Shown: one piece after another, positions 32,793-40,984 of the stretch
Layout of the letters: the number at the start of each line of letters is the position of its first letter
How positions within the stretch are numbered: position 1 is the stretch's first letter
Source: Candidatus Sulfurimonas marisnigri
GTDB taxonomy: Bacteria; Campylobacterota; Campylobacteria; Campylobacterales; Sulfurimonadaceae
DNA length: 64,000 nt
NCBI RefSeq assembly: GCF_015265475.1
Contig: NZ_CP054493.1
Coordinates: forward strand, 1,550,001-1,614,000
Direction of reading: 5' to 3'
The notes under the pieces: model-generated
Databases searched by the model: none
What the model was told of the DNA's origin: nothing
What the model saw: the letters and a program-made list of their open reading frames with translations, nothing else
Position numbers and translations under genes: made by a program

Positions 32793-35189
32793 ATGCCTTA
32801 CACTTTAGAAGTCTCTCAACTTTACCATACATGTAACAGTTCTCTTTTGTCATTTGAAACTACACAGGAGTTGCAAATGACAGATGAGTATGTATGGCAT
32901 AAGGGTGCTATTGAAGCTGTCGATTTTTCCGCAAATATCGAGCAGGATGGGTATAATCTTTTTGCTATGGGTACTACTGGAAGCGGAAAATTTTCAACTA
33001 TTATGAGCTATTTAAAGAACAAAGCAAAAAATGGAGCTTCACCAAGCGACTGGTGTTATGTAAACAATTTTAAAGACCCGAAAAAGCCTATTGCAATACA
33101 AATGCCGTCTGGACTCGCTTTTGTTTTTAAAGATGACATGTATGAGCTTATTGAACTTTTAAAAGGGATGCTTCCCGCTGTTTTTGAGAGTAACTCCTAC
33201 AACAATGAACTCGAAGCAATCACAAAAAAATATGTTGATAAAGAAGCAGAGATATTTGAATATTTACAAGAGGAGGCAAAAAAATACGATGTCGCTATGA
33301 ACTCGGCTTCAAGAAGCAGAGTTACTTTTGCCCCTGTAATAGACTCAAAGATACTAACAGCTGAAGAGTATAACGCTATAAAAGGTGAAGAAAAAGAGAA
33401 TATAAAACACAAGATTGACTTGTTTGAAAAGATAGTAAAAGAGCAACTGCAAAAGGTCAGTGAACTTAGCAAAGCACAACAAAAAGAGTTTAGGGCGCTT
33501 GAGCGTAAAATCACGCAAGAGTCTGTAGAATCATTAATAGATGAAATTCGAAATAAATACAGCGATTTTGAAAAAATCACCGAGTATCTAAATGCGTTGC
33601 AAAATGATGTTGTCCGTCATGTGAAAGATTTTTTAGTAAAACCTGAAGAGATGGGTATGCCGCCATTTATACAGGAGTATTATACGCCGTCATTTTCTCG
33701 CTATAAAGTAAATCTCTTAATATCTCATGAGAAAAATGCAACTCCACCCGTAATTTTCGAGGATAACCCTATTCATCAAAACTTGATAGGTGCAATAGAA
33801 CATGTATCCCAGGTCGGAACATTAGTGACTGATTTTAGCATGATTAAACCTGGTGCCCTACACAAGGCAAACGGTGGATACCTTATTCTTCATGCAAAAA
33901 AACTCTTAATGCAGCCGTTTGCCTATGAAGAGCTCAAAAGGGCTTTACATTCAAAAGAGATACGGATAGAATCACTCGCTCAACAATACTCTTTTATAAG
34001 CACAACAACCCTCGAGCCTGAGCCAATTCCGTTAAATATAAAAATAGTACTTATCGGAGAGAGGATTTTATACTATCTTCTGTATCAGTATGATCCTGAT
34101 TTTCAGGAACTTTTTAAAGTGAATGCAGACTTTGAAGACGAGATACCAAGAAGTGACGACAATATTCAGCTCTATGCCAAGATGATAGGGACAATGGCAA
34201 AGCGTGATAAATTACTTCCGCTTACTCCAGAGGCTGTTGCAAGGGTAATAGAGCAGAGCTCGAGAGAAGTATCACACTCCACAAAAGTTTCCACCCATCT
34301 TAGAACACTTAGTGACCTTTTAAAAGAGGCCGATTACTGGTCTAAAAAAAACAATAAAAAGGTTATAGATGCTGACGATGTAAATCAGGTGCTGCATACC
34401 CGCATGCAGCGCCACAACAGGATTCAGATGAGGCTTTATGAGCTGATTGATGAAGGTACTATTATGATTAACGTAAAAGGGAGCGTCGTAGGACAGATAA
34501 ATGCTCTTAGTTATATATCTATGGGTGGATACAGCTTTGGCATTGCATCTCGTATTACTGCAAGAACTCGCATTGGCAAAGGGGAAGTTATAGATATTGA
34601 GCGTAAAGTTGAGTTAGGCGGCCCTCTTCATTCAAAAGGGGTTATGATACTTAGTTCATATCTAGGCTCTACATACTCGCCAAATATGCCTCTGAGTCTT
34701 TGGGCTTCACTTGTATTTGAGCAGTCCTACAATTTAATTGACGGAGACAGCGCATCATCTACGGAACTATATGCTATTTTATCTTCGCTTAGCGGTCTTG
34801 CTATCAAACAGAACATTGCCGTCACAGGTTCGATAAACCAGTTTGGCGAAATTCAACCTATTGGCGGTGTTAATGAAAAGATTGAAGGCTTTTTCGATAT
34901 TTGCATGCGCCAAGACCCTCAAGCTTCCTACGGCGTCATCATACCTTATGCAAACGTAAAACACCTTATGCTGAAAGAACAACTGCAAGAAGCTGTTAAA
35001 AACGGGATTTTCACTATTTACGCCGTAAAAACAGTAAATGACGGTATCTCTATCTTGACAGGTGTTGAGGCGGGTGAAGTGGATGCAGAAGGGGAGTTTC
35101 CACCCTCTTGCGTGAACGGCTTAATCACTGCTAAACTTAGAGAACTCTCAAAAATCTCCAAAGAGTTCAACAGTATAAAAAGAGCCTGA
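32793..35189 (+). CDS. Lon-like AAA protease with altered Walker motifs
   Basis: A 798-residue Lon-family protease of the type with an insertion of about 200 helical residues between the Walker motifs (the LonB/YcbZ-like branch). The proteolytic Ser-Lys dyad is intact: Ser in DGDSASSTE and Lys in GGVNEKIEG. The Walker A is GTTGSGKFS, with Phe where Ser or Thr should follow Lys. The Walker B-like strand GGYLILHAKKLL has His in the usual Asp position. ATP hydrolysis may therefore be weak or lost, or the family may tolerate this. I chose the ATG preceded by AAAGGAA; an upstream TTG is unlikely. It is cytoplasmic. Confidence 0.85.
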   Translation: MPYTLEVSQLYHTCNSSLLSFETTQELQMTDEYVWHKGAIEAVDFSANIEQDGYNLFAMGTTGSGKFSTIMSYLKNKAKNGASPSDWCYVNNFKDPKKPIAIQMPSGLAFVFKDDMYELIELLKGMLPAVFESNSYNNELEAITKKYVDKEAEIFEYLQEEAKKYDVAMNSASRSRVTFAPVIDSKILTAEEYNAIKGEEKENIKHKIDLFEKIVKEQLQKVSELSKAQQKEFRALERKITQESVESLIDEIRNKYSDFEKITEYLNALQNDVVRHVKDFLVKPEEMGMPPFIQEYYTPSFSRYKVNLLISHEKNATPPVIFEDNPIHQNLIGAIEHVSQVGTLVTDFSMIKPGALHKANGGYLILHAKKLLMQPFAYEELKRALHSKEIRIESLAQQYSFISTTTLEPEPIPLNIKIVLIGERILYYLLYQYDPDFQELFKVNADFEDEIPRSDDNIQLYAKMIGTMAKRDKLLPLTPEAVARVIEQSSREVSHSTKVSTHLRTLSDLLKEADYWSKKNNKKVIDADDVNQVLHTRMQRHNRIQMRLYELIDEGTIMINVKGSVVGQINALSYISMGGYSFGIASRITARTRIGKGEVIDIERKVELGGPLHSKGVMILSSYLGSTYSPNMPLSLWASLVFEQSYNLIDGDSASSTELYAILSSLSGLAIKQNIAVTGSINQFGEIQPIGGVNEKIEGFFDICMRQDPQASYGVIIPYANVKHLMLKEQLQEAVKNGIFTIYAVKTVNDGISILTGVEAGEVDAEGEFPPSCVNGLITAKLRELSKISKEFNSIKRA

Positions 35190-35192
35190 AGA

Positions 35193-35738
35193 TTAAGATT
35201 CGCTTGTTATCTCTATTCTTCTTGTCTCTTTTTTGGGCAACACTTTTCTTGGAATAACCACACTTAACACTCCATCTTTATAGCTTGAGGTGATATTAGT
35301 TGAATCAGCATCATCGGGTATGTCAAGAATACGCTCAAATGAGCCATAACTCCGCTCTATTCGATAATAATCTTTCTTTTTCTCCTCTTTCTCCTGATGC
35401 TTCTCCCCTTTAATTTTTAATATATTGTTTGTACACTCTATACTAATATTATTTTTATCCATTCCGGGAAGTTCAACCTTGATGCTGTACTCTTTACCGT
35501 CAGAAGCCACATCAAGAGACGGCTTAAACAAATCAGTTCTGATAAGTGGATTATTTATCCACTTTGAGCCAATGGTGCGCTTCACAGAATCTAAAAAACC
35601 ATCGAATTCTGTCTGCAACTCATGTATTGAGGCAGGAAACAGATGAACATCTTCTTCTATTTTAACGGGAACTATATGCCCTTTTTCCTCTTCTTCTTTT
35701 TTAAACCAATTCCACGGCACTAATTTTCCAAAATCCAT
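35193..35738 (-). CDS. Hsp20 small heat shock protein
   Basis: A 181-residue alpha-crystallin-type chaperone that holds unfolding proteins without ATP. The crystallin domain starts near residue 75 with YSIKVELPGMDKNNISIE, continues through LKIKGEKHQE, and ends with YKDGVLSVVIPRK. The C-terminal anchoring motif is ETRRIEI (I-x-I type RIEI). The first 70 residues are the variable N-terminal arm. Its 3' end lies four bases from that of the Lon-like gene, which is convergent; both are proteostasis genes. Confidence 0.92.
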   Translation of the reverse strand: MDFGKLVPWNWFKKEEEEKGHIVPVKIEEDVHLFPASIHELQTEFDGFLDSVKRTIGSKWINNPLIRTDLFKPSLDVASDGKEYSIKVELPGMDKNNISIECTNNILKIKGEKHQEKEEKKKDYYRIERSYGSFERILDIPDDADSTNITSSYKDGVLSVVIPRKVLPKKETRRIEITSES

Positions 35739-35952
35739 TCTAAACTCCTTTAGTGTTTTAATATCAAAAACAAATATTATTACATTAAATATAACATATG
35801 GCTTAAATTAAAATAATACAGGTTCCTGAATGTTTTTATTTTTAATCCATATATAATCTATAATTATTTTAATATACATTTAACATCATAATAACTATAA
35901 TTGTTGCTATATATGTAAATATATTAAATTTAATTCAAATAGGAAGCATAAA

Positions 35953-36237
35953 ATGAAAAGAGTTTTTACCGCGATTGTTGCTATAGTTGCAACAACTACT
36001 TTGACGGCTGAAGTGAACGTTAGCACATGTACTGGATGTCATGGGACTGATTGGAGCAAAGCTGCTCTTAATAAATCTAAAAATGTTGCTGAGATGACTC
36101 ATTCTGAGATTGCTGATGCTCTTAAGGGATACAAAGCTGGCACTTATGGTGGTCCGATGAAAGGTCTTATGAAGGGTCAAGTTGCAAAATACTCTGACGC
36201 AGATTTAGATGCTTTCTCACTTACTGTAGGTAAGTAA
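35953..36237 (+). CDS. Small c-type cytochrome (c553-like)
   Basis: A 94-residue protein with a signal peptide (MKRVFTAIVAIVATTTLTA) and one haem motif, CTGCH, at residues 26-30. The axial Met is likely in GPMKGLMKGQ. This is the class I cytochrome c553 type used in Campylobacterota as a periplasmic carrier from the bc1 complex or Sox/Hyd systems to a terminal oxidase. AGGAAGC precedes the ATG. It is monocistronic and converges on a histidine kinase gene. Confidence 0.9.
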   Translation: MKRVFTAIVAIVATTTLTAEVNVSTCTGCHGTDWSKAALNKSKNVAEMTHSEIADALKGYKAGTYGGPMKGLMKGQVAKYSDADLDAFSLTVGK

Positions 36238-36270
36238 GTAGATTTTTTCTTAAAAAATTAATTTCAAGAA

Positions 36271-38799
36271 CTATTTCGCTTTAAGAATAGGTAATCTAAT
36301 CTTAAAACATGTAGTTCTACCTTCGCTTGCAACCTCTATTTTGCCACTGAGATGTTCTTGTATAATCATTTTACTCATGTAAAGTCCAAGACCTGTCCCT
36401 AATGTTTCGCCTTTTGTAGTAAAGTAGGGATCAAATATTTTTGGTAATATTTTTTTATCTATACCCTTTCCATTATCACATATCTCTGTATTTACATACT
36501 CTTCATCATCGTATACTTTAATTTCAATCGTGGCATTTTCTACTTTATGAGATAATATTGAATCTTTAGAATTATTTATGATATTCACAAACACTTGCAT
36601 CAACTCTCTTGGATAAGCACTCACCTCTGAATCGGAATCACAAGAGTATTTAAATTCAATACCATTATTTACAAGAATATCTTTTACCATTGAATGTGTC
36701 TCTTCTAAAATATCTTTTAACTTAACAGGGGAAAGTATCTTATCTGGTTTAAAAAAGTTTCTAAAGTCATCTATTGTTTTAGATAGATATTGTGTCTGCT
36801 TAAGGATACTATTAGAGTACTCCTCAGCACTTTTGCTGTTAAAATCATCAAGGGATATATCTAATAGCATATTATTAGTCCACATAGCAATAATTGCCAA
36901 AGGCTGACGCCATTGATGAGCAATCATGCTTATCATCTCTCCCATTGCCGCAGAGCGTGATTGTATAATTAACATTTCATCTTTTCTTTTTAGTTCTGTA
37001 ATATCCATTGCTGATGATATGACGGTGCGTTTACCATCCATTACACCAAGTGGAGCTGAGCTAAACTGCCCTATAATTATCTCTTTATTTTTTGTGATAA
37101 TATTGTACTCCCCCTCACCAACAGCCTTGTTAAGCTCATACAATTCATCTATATGTTTTTTTACAGTTGGCATCTCTTTGCCATATGCTTTTTGTGTCCA
37201 TTTTTCTATGGTGTTTATTTCACTGAAGCTGTAGCCTGTAAGTTCTTCCCATACTTTATTTACCATTAAAACTTTACCATCCTCGTTATGCAACATAATC
37301 GGATTTGGCGCTTCTAGTATTATGGTTTCAAACTCTCTTTTTTTCTGCTCTAACAATTCAAGAACGTTTTGTTGTTCTGTAACATCTTCATGTGAGATAA
37401 CAATGTTTTGCACAGTTGCATAACTATCTTTTAAAGGGTAAATAATAGTCTTTAACCAACGTACCCTGCCTAAACCGCTCCCCTCTGTTTTACCGGTAGG
37501 ATTAAACTGATATATTGGTACATGTACAGATTCACCAGCATATGCCATATTAATATACTCTAGTAGACCTGTCTTCTTTACCTCTTCGCTTTTAAATAAA
37601 TTAAACTTGTTCAGAGTATGACTTGCTGGAAATTCCCATAGTTTTTCATATGCACTATTAACATCTATCTGTAAACCATCCAAATCATAGATTTCTATCA
37701 CAGATGGGGATTGTTCCATTAACGACTTAAACTGCTCCTCTCTTACATGAAGTGATTTTTCTGCCTCTATTCGTTCGGTGATATCCATAAAGCTTATAAC
37801 AACTTCTGTGATTTCATCTTTAGCATCAAAAGCCGCAAAACCATTTACCAATGCCCAGATAATGCTTTTGTTACCCTCAACACCATTTTTCTTAAGAATT
37901 CCAATCATTATATTTTTTATAGGTTTTTTGCTAGACAAAACTAAATTTACAGGATAATCCTCAATTTTCAAAGGGGTTTCATCTTCACGAATAAATACCC
38001 ATTGCTCATCACTTACCAAACGACCTTTAATGCTTTCATTATCTAAACCAAGAATTTCCGATGCTTTTGGATTATTATATACAATTGTTGTATCCGGGGC
38101 ATACACTACTACTCCCAAGTTTATGTTATATAACAAATCAGAGAATCTTTTTTCACTATTTATTATTTTTTCTTCCATCTGTTTTTGTTCAGTAAAATCA
38201 GCTGAATTTCCAACAATCCCAAAAGTATTCCCATCTTCATCTAATAGCGGTGATTTTACTGTTAAGAGATAAGCTTCATGTCCATCAGGGTAAGTAACCC
38301 ATTCAAAGTTTGACTTTGCTTTATTTTCTAAAATCATTTTATTATCATATTTACGGAAAGAATCAGCAACTTCTTTTTCAAAAAGGTAATAATCACTCTT
38401 ACCTATAATCTCATCTTGCAACCTACCTGTATATTTTTCAAAAGCACTATTGCAAGCAATATAAAAACCATCCATATCTTTTGCAAAAAGTATATTTTCT
38501 ACACTGTTAATAATATTGTCATATAACTCCTGTTTGGATTTTATAAGATTCATAGCTTCGGATTGTTTTTTCAAAAAGTATAAAACAATAAAATAGAGGA
38601 TAATGCTTGTAGAGAAGACGTAAAAAAAACCTTTGTACGTTTGGAGAAGATTTAAGTTGTTTTTATCGGTAGATATCGCTTCAACAGCAGTATCCGAAAA
38701 GTATATCCATAAAATACCCAATATAAAATAGAATATGGCAATAAGTAAGGCACTCTCAAAATTGTTTAAATTTTTATTTTTCATCAAATAATCCTGCAT
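36271..38799 (-). CDS. Membrane-anchored multi-PAS histidine kinase
   Basis: An 842-residue kinase. Two N-terminal transmembrane helices (about residues 17-34 and 53-70) flank a short periplasmic loop that is too small for a sensor domain. Four PAS domains follow to about residue 610. Each has an INxAxxxL or YVNNxA-type core and a PAC end such as GNSADFTEQ or SFMDITERIE. The phosphoacceptor is His628 in IAHQWRQP. The ATPase domain has NIINNSKD, DNGKG and GTGLGLYMSK. No response regulator is adjacent. Sensing is probably cytoplasmic, by redox or small molecules bound to PAS. Confidence 0.88.
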   Translation of the reverse strand: MQDYLMKNKNLNNFESALLIAIFYFILGILWIYFSDTAVEAISTDKNNLNLLQTYKGFFYVFSTSIILYFIVLYFLKKQSEAMNLIKSKQELYDNIINSVENILFAKDMDGFYIACNSAFEKYTGRLQDEIIGKSDYYLFEKEVADSFRKYDNKMILENKAKSNFEWVTYPDGHEAYLLTVKSPLLDEDGNTFGIVGNSADFTEQKQMEEKIINSEKRFSDLLYNINLGVVVYAPDTTIVYNNPKASEILGLDNESIKGRLVSDEQWVFIREDETPLKIEDYPVNLVLSSKKPIKNIMIGILKKNGVEGNKSIIWALVNGFAAFDAKDEITEVVISFMDITERIEAEKSLHVREEQFKSLMEQSPSVIEIYDLDGLQIDVNSAYEKLWEFPASHTLNKFNLFKSEEVKKTGLLEYINMAYAGESVHVPIYQFNPTGKTEGSGLGRVRWLKTIIYPLKDSYATVQNIVISHEDVTEQQNVLELLEQKKREFETIILEAPNPIMLHNEDGKVLMVNKVWEELTGYSFSEINTIEKWTQKAYGKEMPTVKKHIDELYELNKAVGEGEYNIITKNKEIIIGQFSSAPLGVMDGKRTVISSAMDITELKRKDEMLIIQSRSAAMGEMISMIAHQWRQPLAIIAMWTNNMLLDISLDDFNSKSAEEYSNSILKQTQYLSKTIDDFRNFFKPDKILSPVKLKDILEETHSMVKDILVNNGIEFKYSCDSDSEVSAYPRELMQVFVNIINNSKDSILSHKVENATIEIKVYDDEEYVNTEICDNGKGIDKKILPKIFDPYFTTKGETLGTGLGLYMSKMIIQEHLSGKIEVASEGRTTCFKIRLPILKAK

Positions 38800-38955
38800 T
38801 TGTATTTATAAAATTGTATCTGTTTTAGACTTATTAACTGATTTATAAAGAGTTGATGAGATACATAAAGAGTTTATGAATATTGTTAGTCTGTTTGGCT
38901 ATATATAGGGAGAAAGAGCGAAATTACAATGGCTCTACATGTAGGATTTATCTCA

Positions 38956-38971
38956 AAGGTTCTTGGGCTTG
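38956..38971 (+). repeat. Copy of a GC-richer intergenic repeat
   Basis: AAGGTTCTTGGGCTTG matches the minus-strand sequence at 10767-10782 with two mismatches. Both are in gaps and are richer in G and C than their surroundings. It lies just downstream of the mntP stop and could also form part of that gene's transcript end. Confidence 0.35.
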
Positions 38972-38999
38972 TGCCCCATATGAGCACTCGCTTTATGTA

Positions 39000-39551
39000 C
39001 TAAAATATTGTATTTTCCAGTAAAATTTTCAGACCAATTCCTATAAGGACAATTCCGCCGATTTTCTCAGCTTTATCCTCGTAAGCACCTCCCCCTTTTG
39101 TTCCAACATACACACCGATATAACTAAACATATATGTAACCACACCTATTATAATCATAGACACAAAAGGGTTTAAATCTAAAAGCTCTAGTGAAAAACC
39201 GGCTGCCATAGCATCTATGCTTGTTGCAATTGCCAGCAGAAGAAGCACTTTGTCCGTTACTGCAGATATCTCTTCTTCTGTGTTCTCCCCAAAGCTGTCA
39301 TAGAGCATTTTGATACCGATAAGACTTAGAAGAAAAAATGCAATCCAATGAGCAAACGACTCTATAAAAGTTCCAAGTCCAACACTCGCCAAATACCCAA
39401 AAAGAGGCATTATTCCTTGAAAAAATCCAAATAAAACTGCAACTTTTATGGCTAGATTTTTATTAAACTCTTTGGTTTTCACCCCAATTCCGATTGAGAC
39501 GGCAAATGCATCCATACTAAGTGCAAAGGCTAAAAGTATCACTTCAAACAT
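39000..39551 (-). CDS. mntP: MntP, manganese efflux pump
   Basis: A 183-residue, six-helix membrane protein of the MntP (DUF204) family, which exports Mn2+. The two homologous halves each carry the Asp motif: [14 protein letters not shown] at residues 9-22 and [14 protein letters not shown] near 110. [12 protein letters not shown] is also typical. No yybP-ykoY-type riboswitch was seen upstream. The gap upstream instead carries a roughly 48-base segment that recurs before the two-piece permease at 44181. Confidence 0.92.
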   Translation of the reverse strand: MFEVILLAFALSMDAFAVSIGIGVKTKEFNKNLAIKVAVLFGFFQGIMPLFGYLASVGLGTFIESFAHWIAFFLLSLIGIKMLYDSFGENTEEEISAVTDKVLLLLAIATSIDAMAAGFSLELLDLNPFVSMIIIGVVTYMFSYIGVYVGTKGGGAYEDKAEKIGGIVLIGIGLKILLENTIF

Positions 39552-39578
39552 ATTTTATCCGTCTATTTAATTTATTTG

Positions 39579-39626
39579 CCATTTTTCCATAAATGATATA
39601 AAGATAGGCTTTCTTATATTACAAAT
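39579..39626. promoter_or_regulatory. Shared upstream element, mntP copy
   Basis: About 48 bases match 44109-44155 with a few mismatches and one gap. The core ATAAAGATAGGCTTTCTTAT is nearly identical. It lies 28 bases before mntP on that gene's minus strand, so it could cover the promoter. The other copy is in front of a permease operon in the opposite relative orientation. Confidence 0.5.
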
Positions 39627-39664
39627 GCAGTATGCTACATGTAATTTTTGCAGTGTTTTAACTC

Positions 39665-40957
39665 TTATTTCAGCGGAATTGTTATAGTGAAACAGGCTCC
39701 GTTATCCCTATTTTCCCATGTCAATGTTCCTTTAATATGCTTCTCTACAATCATCTTTGACATATAGATACCCAGACCGGTTCCACTTACGACTTTAGAG
39801 GTTGTGTATGGTTCTCCAAGACGAGAGAGTATATCTTGTGGAATCCCTCCGCCCTCATCACAAACGCAAAGAGTTACTTCTGTGTCTCTCTCCGTAATAG
39901 TGATATAAATCTTTGCTCCGTTTTTATGCAACTCATTGATGGCATCTTTTGCATTGTTGATGAGGCTGAGAAGTACCTGAAGCAGTTCATTGGAGAAGGT
40001 ATCTATCTCTCGCGTACATGTACCGTTGATAACTACCTCTATGTTGTCGTTCTCCAGACTTTTTCCGATGATATTCATAGTGTCGTCAATGATTTTATAG
40101 ATGGTGGTTGTCGTGCGTTGCTTGTTGGGATGAAAGAAATTTCTGAAATCGTCAATAGTTTTGGAAAGGTATTTTGTCTGATCTGAAATATAGTCGCTCA
40201 TTTCGTCAAGCTGCTCATTTGTAATAGTCTTGCCCATGGCAATACCTATCTTGATGTTACTCGCTGCCAAGGATACCACCATAAGCGGTTGTCTCCACTG
40301 GTGCGCAATCATGGAGATCATCTCCCCCATTGCTGCTTGACGTGACTGGGAGAGCATAAGCTGCTCTTGTTGAAGGAGCTTTTCTTGTGTTTTTTTAAGC
40401 TCCGATATGTCGCTGATAGTGATATTGATTAAGGGTTCATTATCCTCACCTTCACTCAAAGAGCCTGACATATGTGCCCAGAAGCTCGCAGAGTTGTTTT
40501 TTAGTATCTGCACGTCACATGACTCTGTTTTGGCTGACTCCAATATTTTTTTGCGATACAGATAGTATATATCTTGACTTTCTTTAGCTATAAAATTTGT
40601 TAGATTTTTGTCAATTATGATACCTCTTGTAACTCCAAGCATGTTGGCTGCAGTAAGATTTGATTTTAAAACCACCCCTTTATGGTTGAGAGTGAAATAA
40701 CCAACCGGAGCAAGATTATAAAGGTCAAAATACTTTTGTTTTGAATTGTTAAGCTTATCTTGTGTCTCTTTCAGCGCTTCATTTTGCATCTCAAGCTCAA
40801 CCTTGTGTATTTCGAGCTCCTCAAACATATGCTTTATCTCTTGTGTCGACATGAAATCAATCTGCTCGTGGAGTTTTGGCATTTTATTACCAGAAATTTC
40901 AACAGCCTTCACCCTTAAACTCTCTTTGGATTCTTCTTGTTTTATTGTTTCTCTCAT
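39665..40957 (-). CDS. Soluble PAS histidine kinase
   Basis: A 430-residue kinase without membrane segments. An N-terminal coiled coil (residues 35-75, EIKHMFEELEIHKVELEMQ) leads into one PAS domain (80-200; NLAPVGYFTLNHKGVV). The phosphoacceptor is His219 in IAHQWRQP, and the ATPase motifs are INNAKD, DEGGG and GTGLGIYMSK. It lies 27 bases downstream of the CheB-CheR-PAS gene on the same strand, so the two are probably co-transcribed and may work in one pathway. Confidence 0.88.
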   Translation of the reverse strand: MRETIKQEESKESLRVKAVEISGNKMPKLHEQIDFMSTQEIKHMFEELEIHKVELEMQNEALKETQDKLNNSKQKYFDLYNLAPVGYFTLNHKGVVLKSNLTAANMLGVTRGIIIDKNLTNFIAKESQDIYYLYRKKILESAKTESCDVQILKNNSASFWAHMSGSLSEGEDNEPLINITISDISELKKTQEKLLQQEQLMLSQSRQAAMGEMISMIAHQWRQPLMVVSLAASNIKIGIAMGKTITNEQLDEMSDYISDQTKYLSKTIDDFRNFFHPNKQRTTTTIYKIIDDTMNIIGKSLENDNIEVVINGTCTREIDTFSNELLQVLLSLINNAKDAINELHKNGAKIYITITERDTEVTLCVCDEGGGIPQDILSRLGEPYTTSKVVSGTGLGIYMSKMIVEKHIKGTLTWENRDNGACFTITIPLK

Positions 40958-40984
40958 CGTTTTTTAGCCTTAGTTAAGGTGTTT

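Noticed and set aside
39552-39664. A manganese riboswitch before mntP
   Set aside because: I could not find the conserved loops of the yybP-ykoY fold. The shared element with the permease gap has only weak dyad symmetry.
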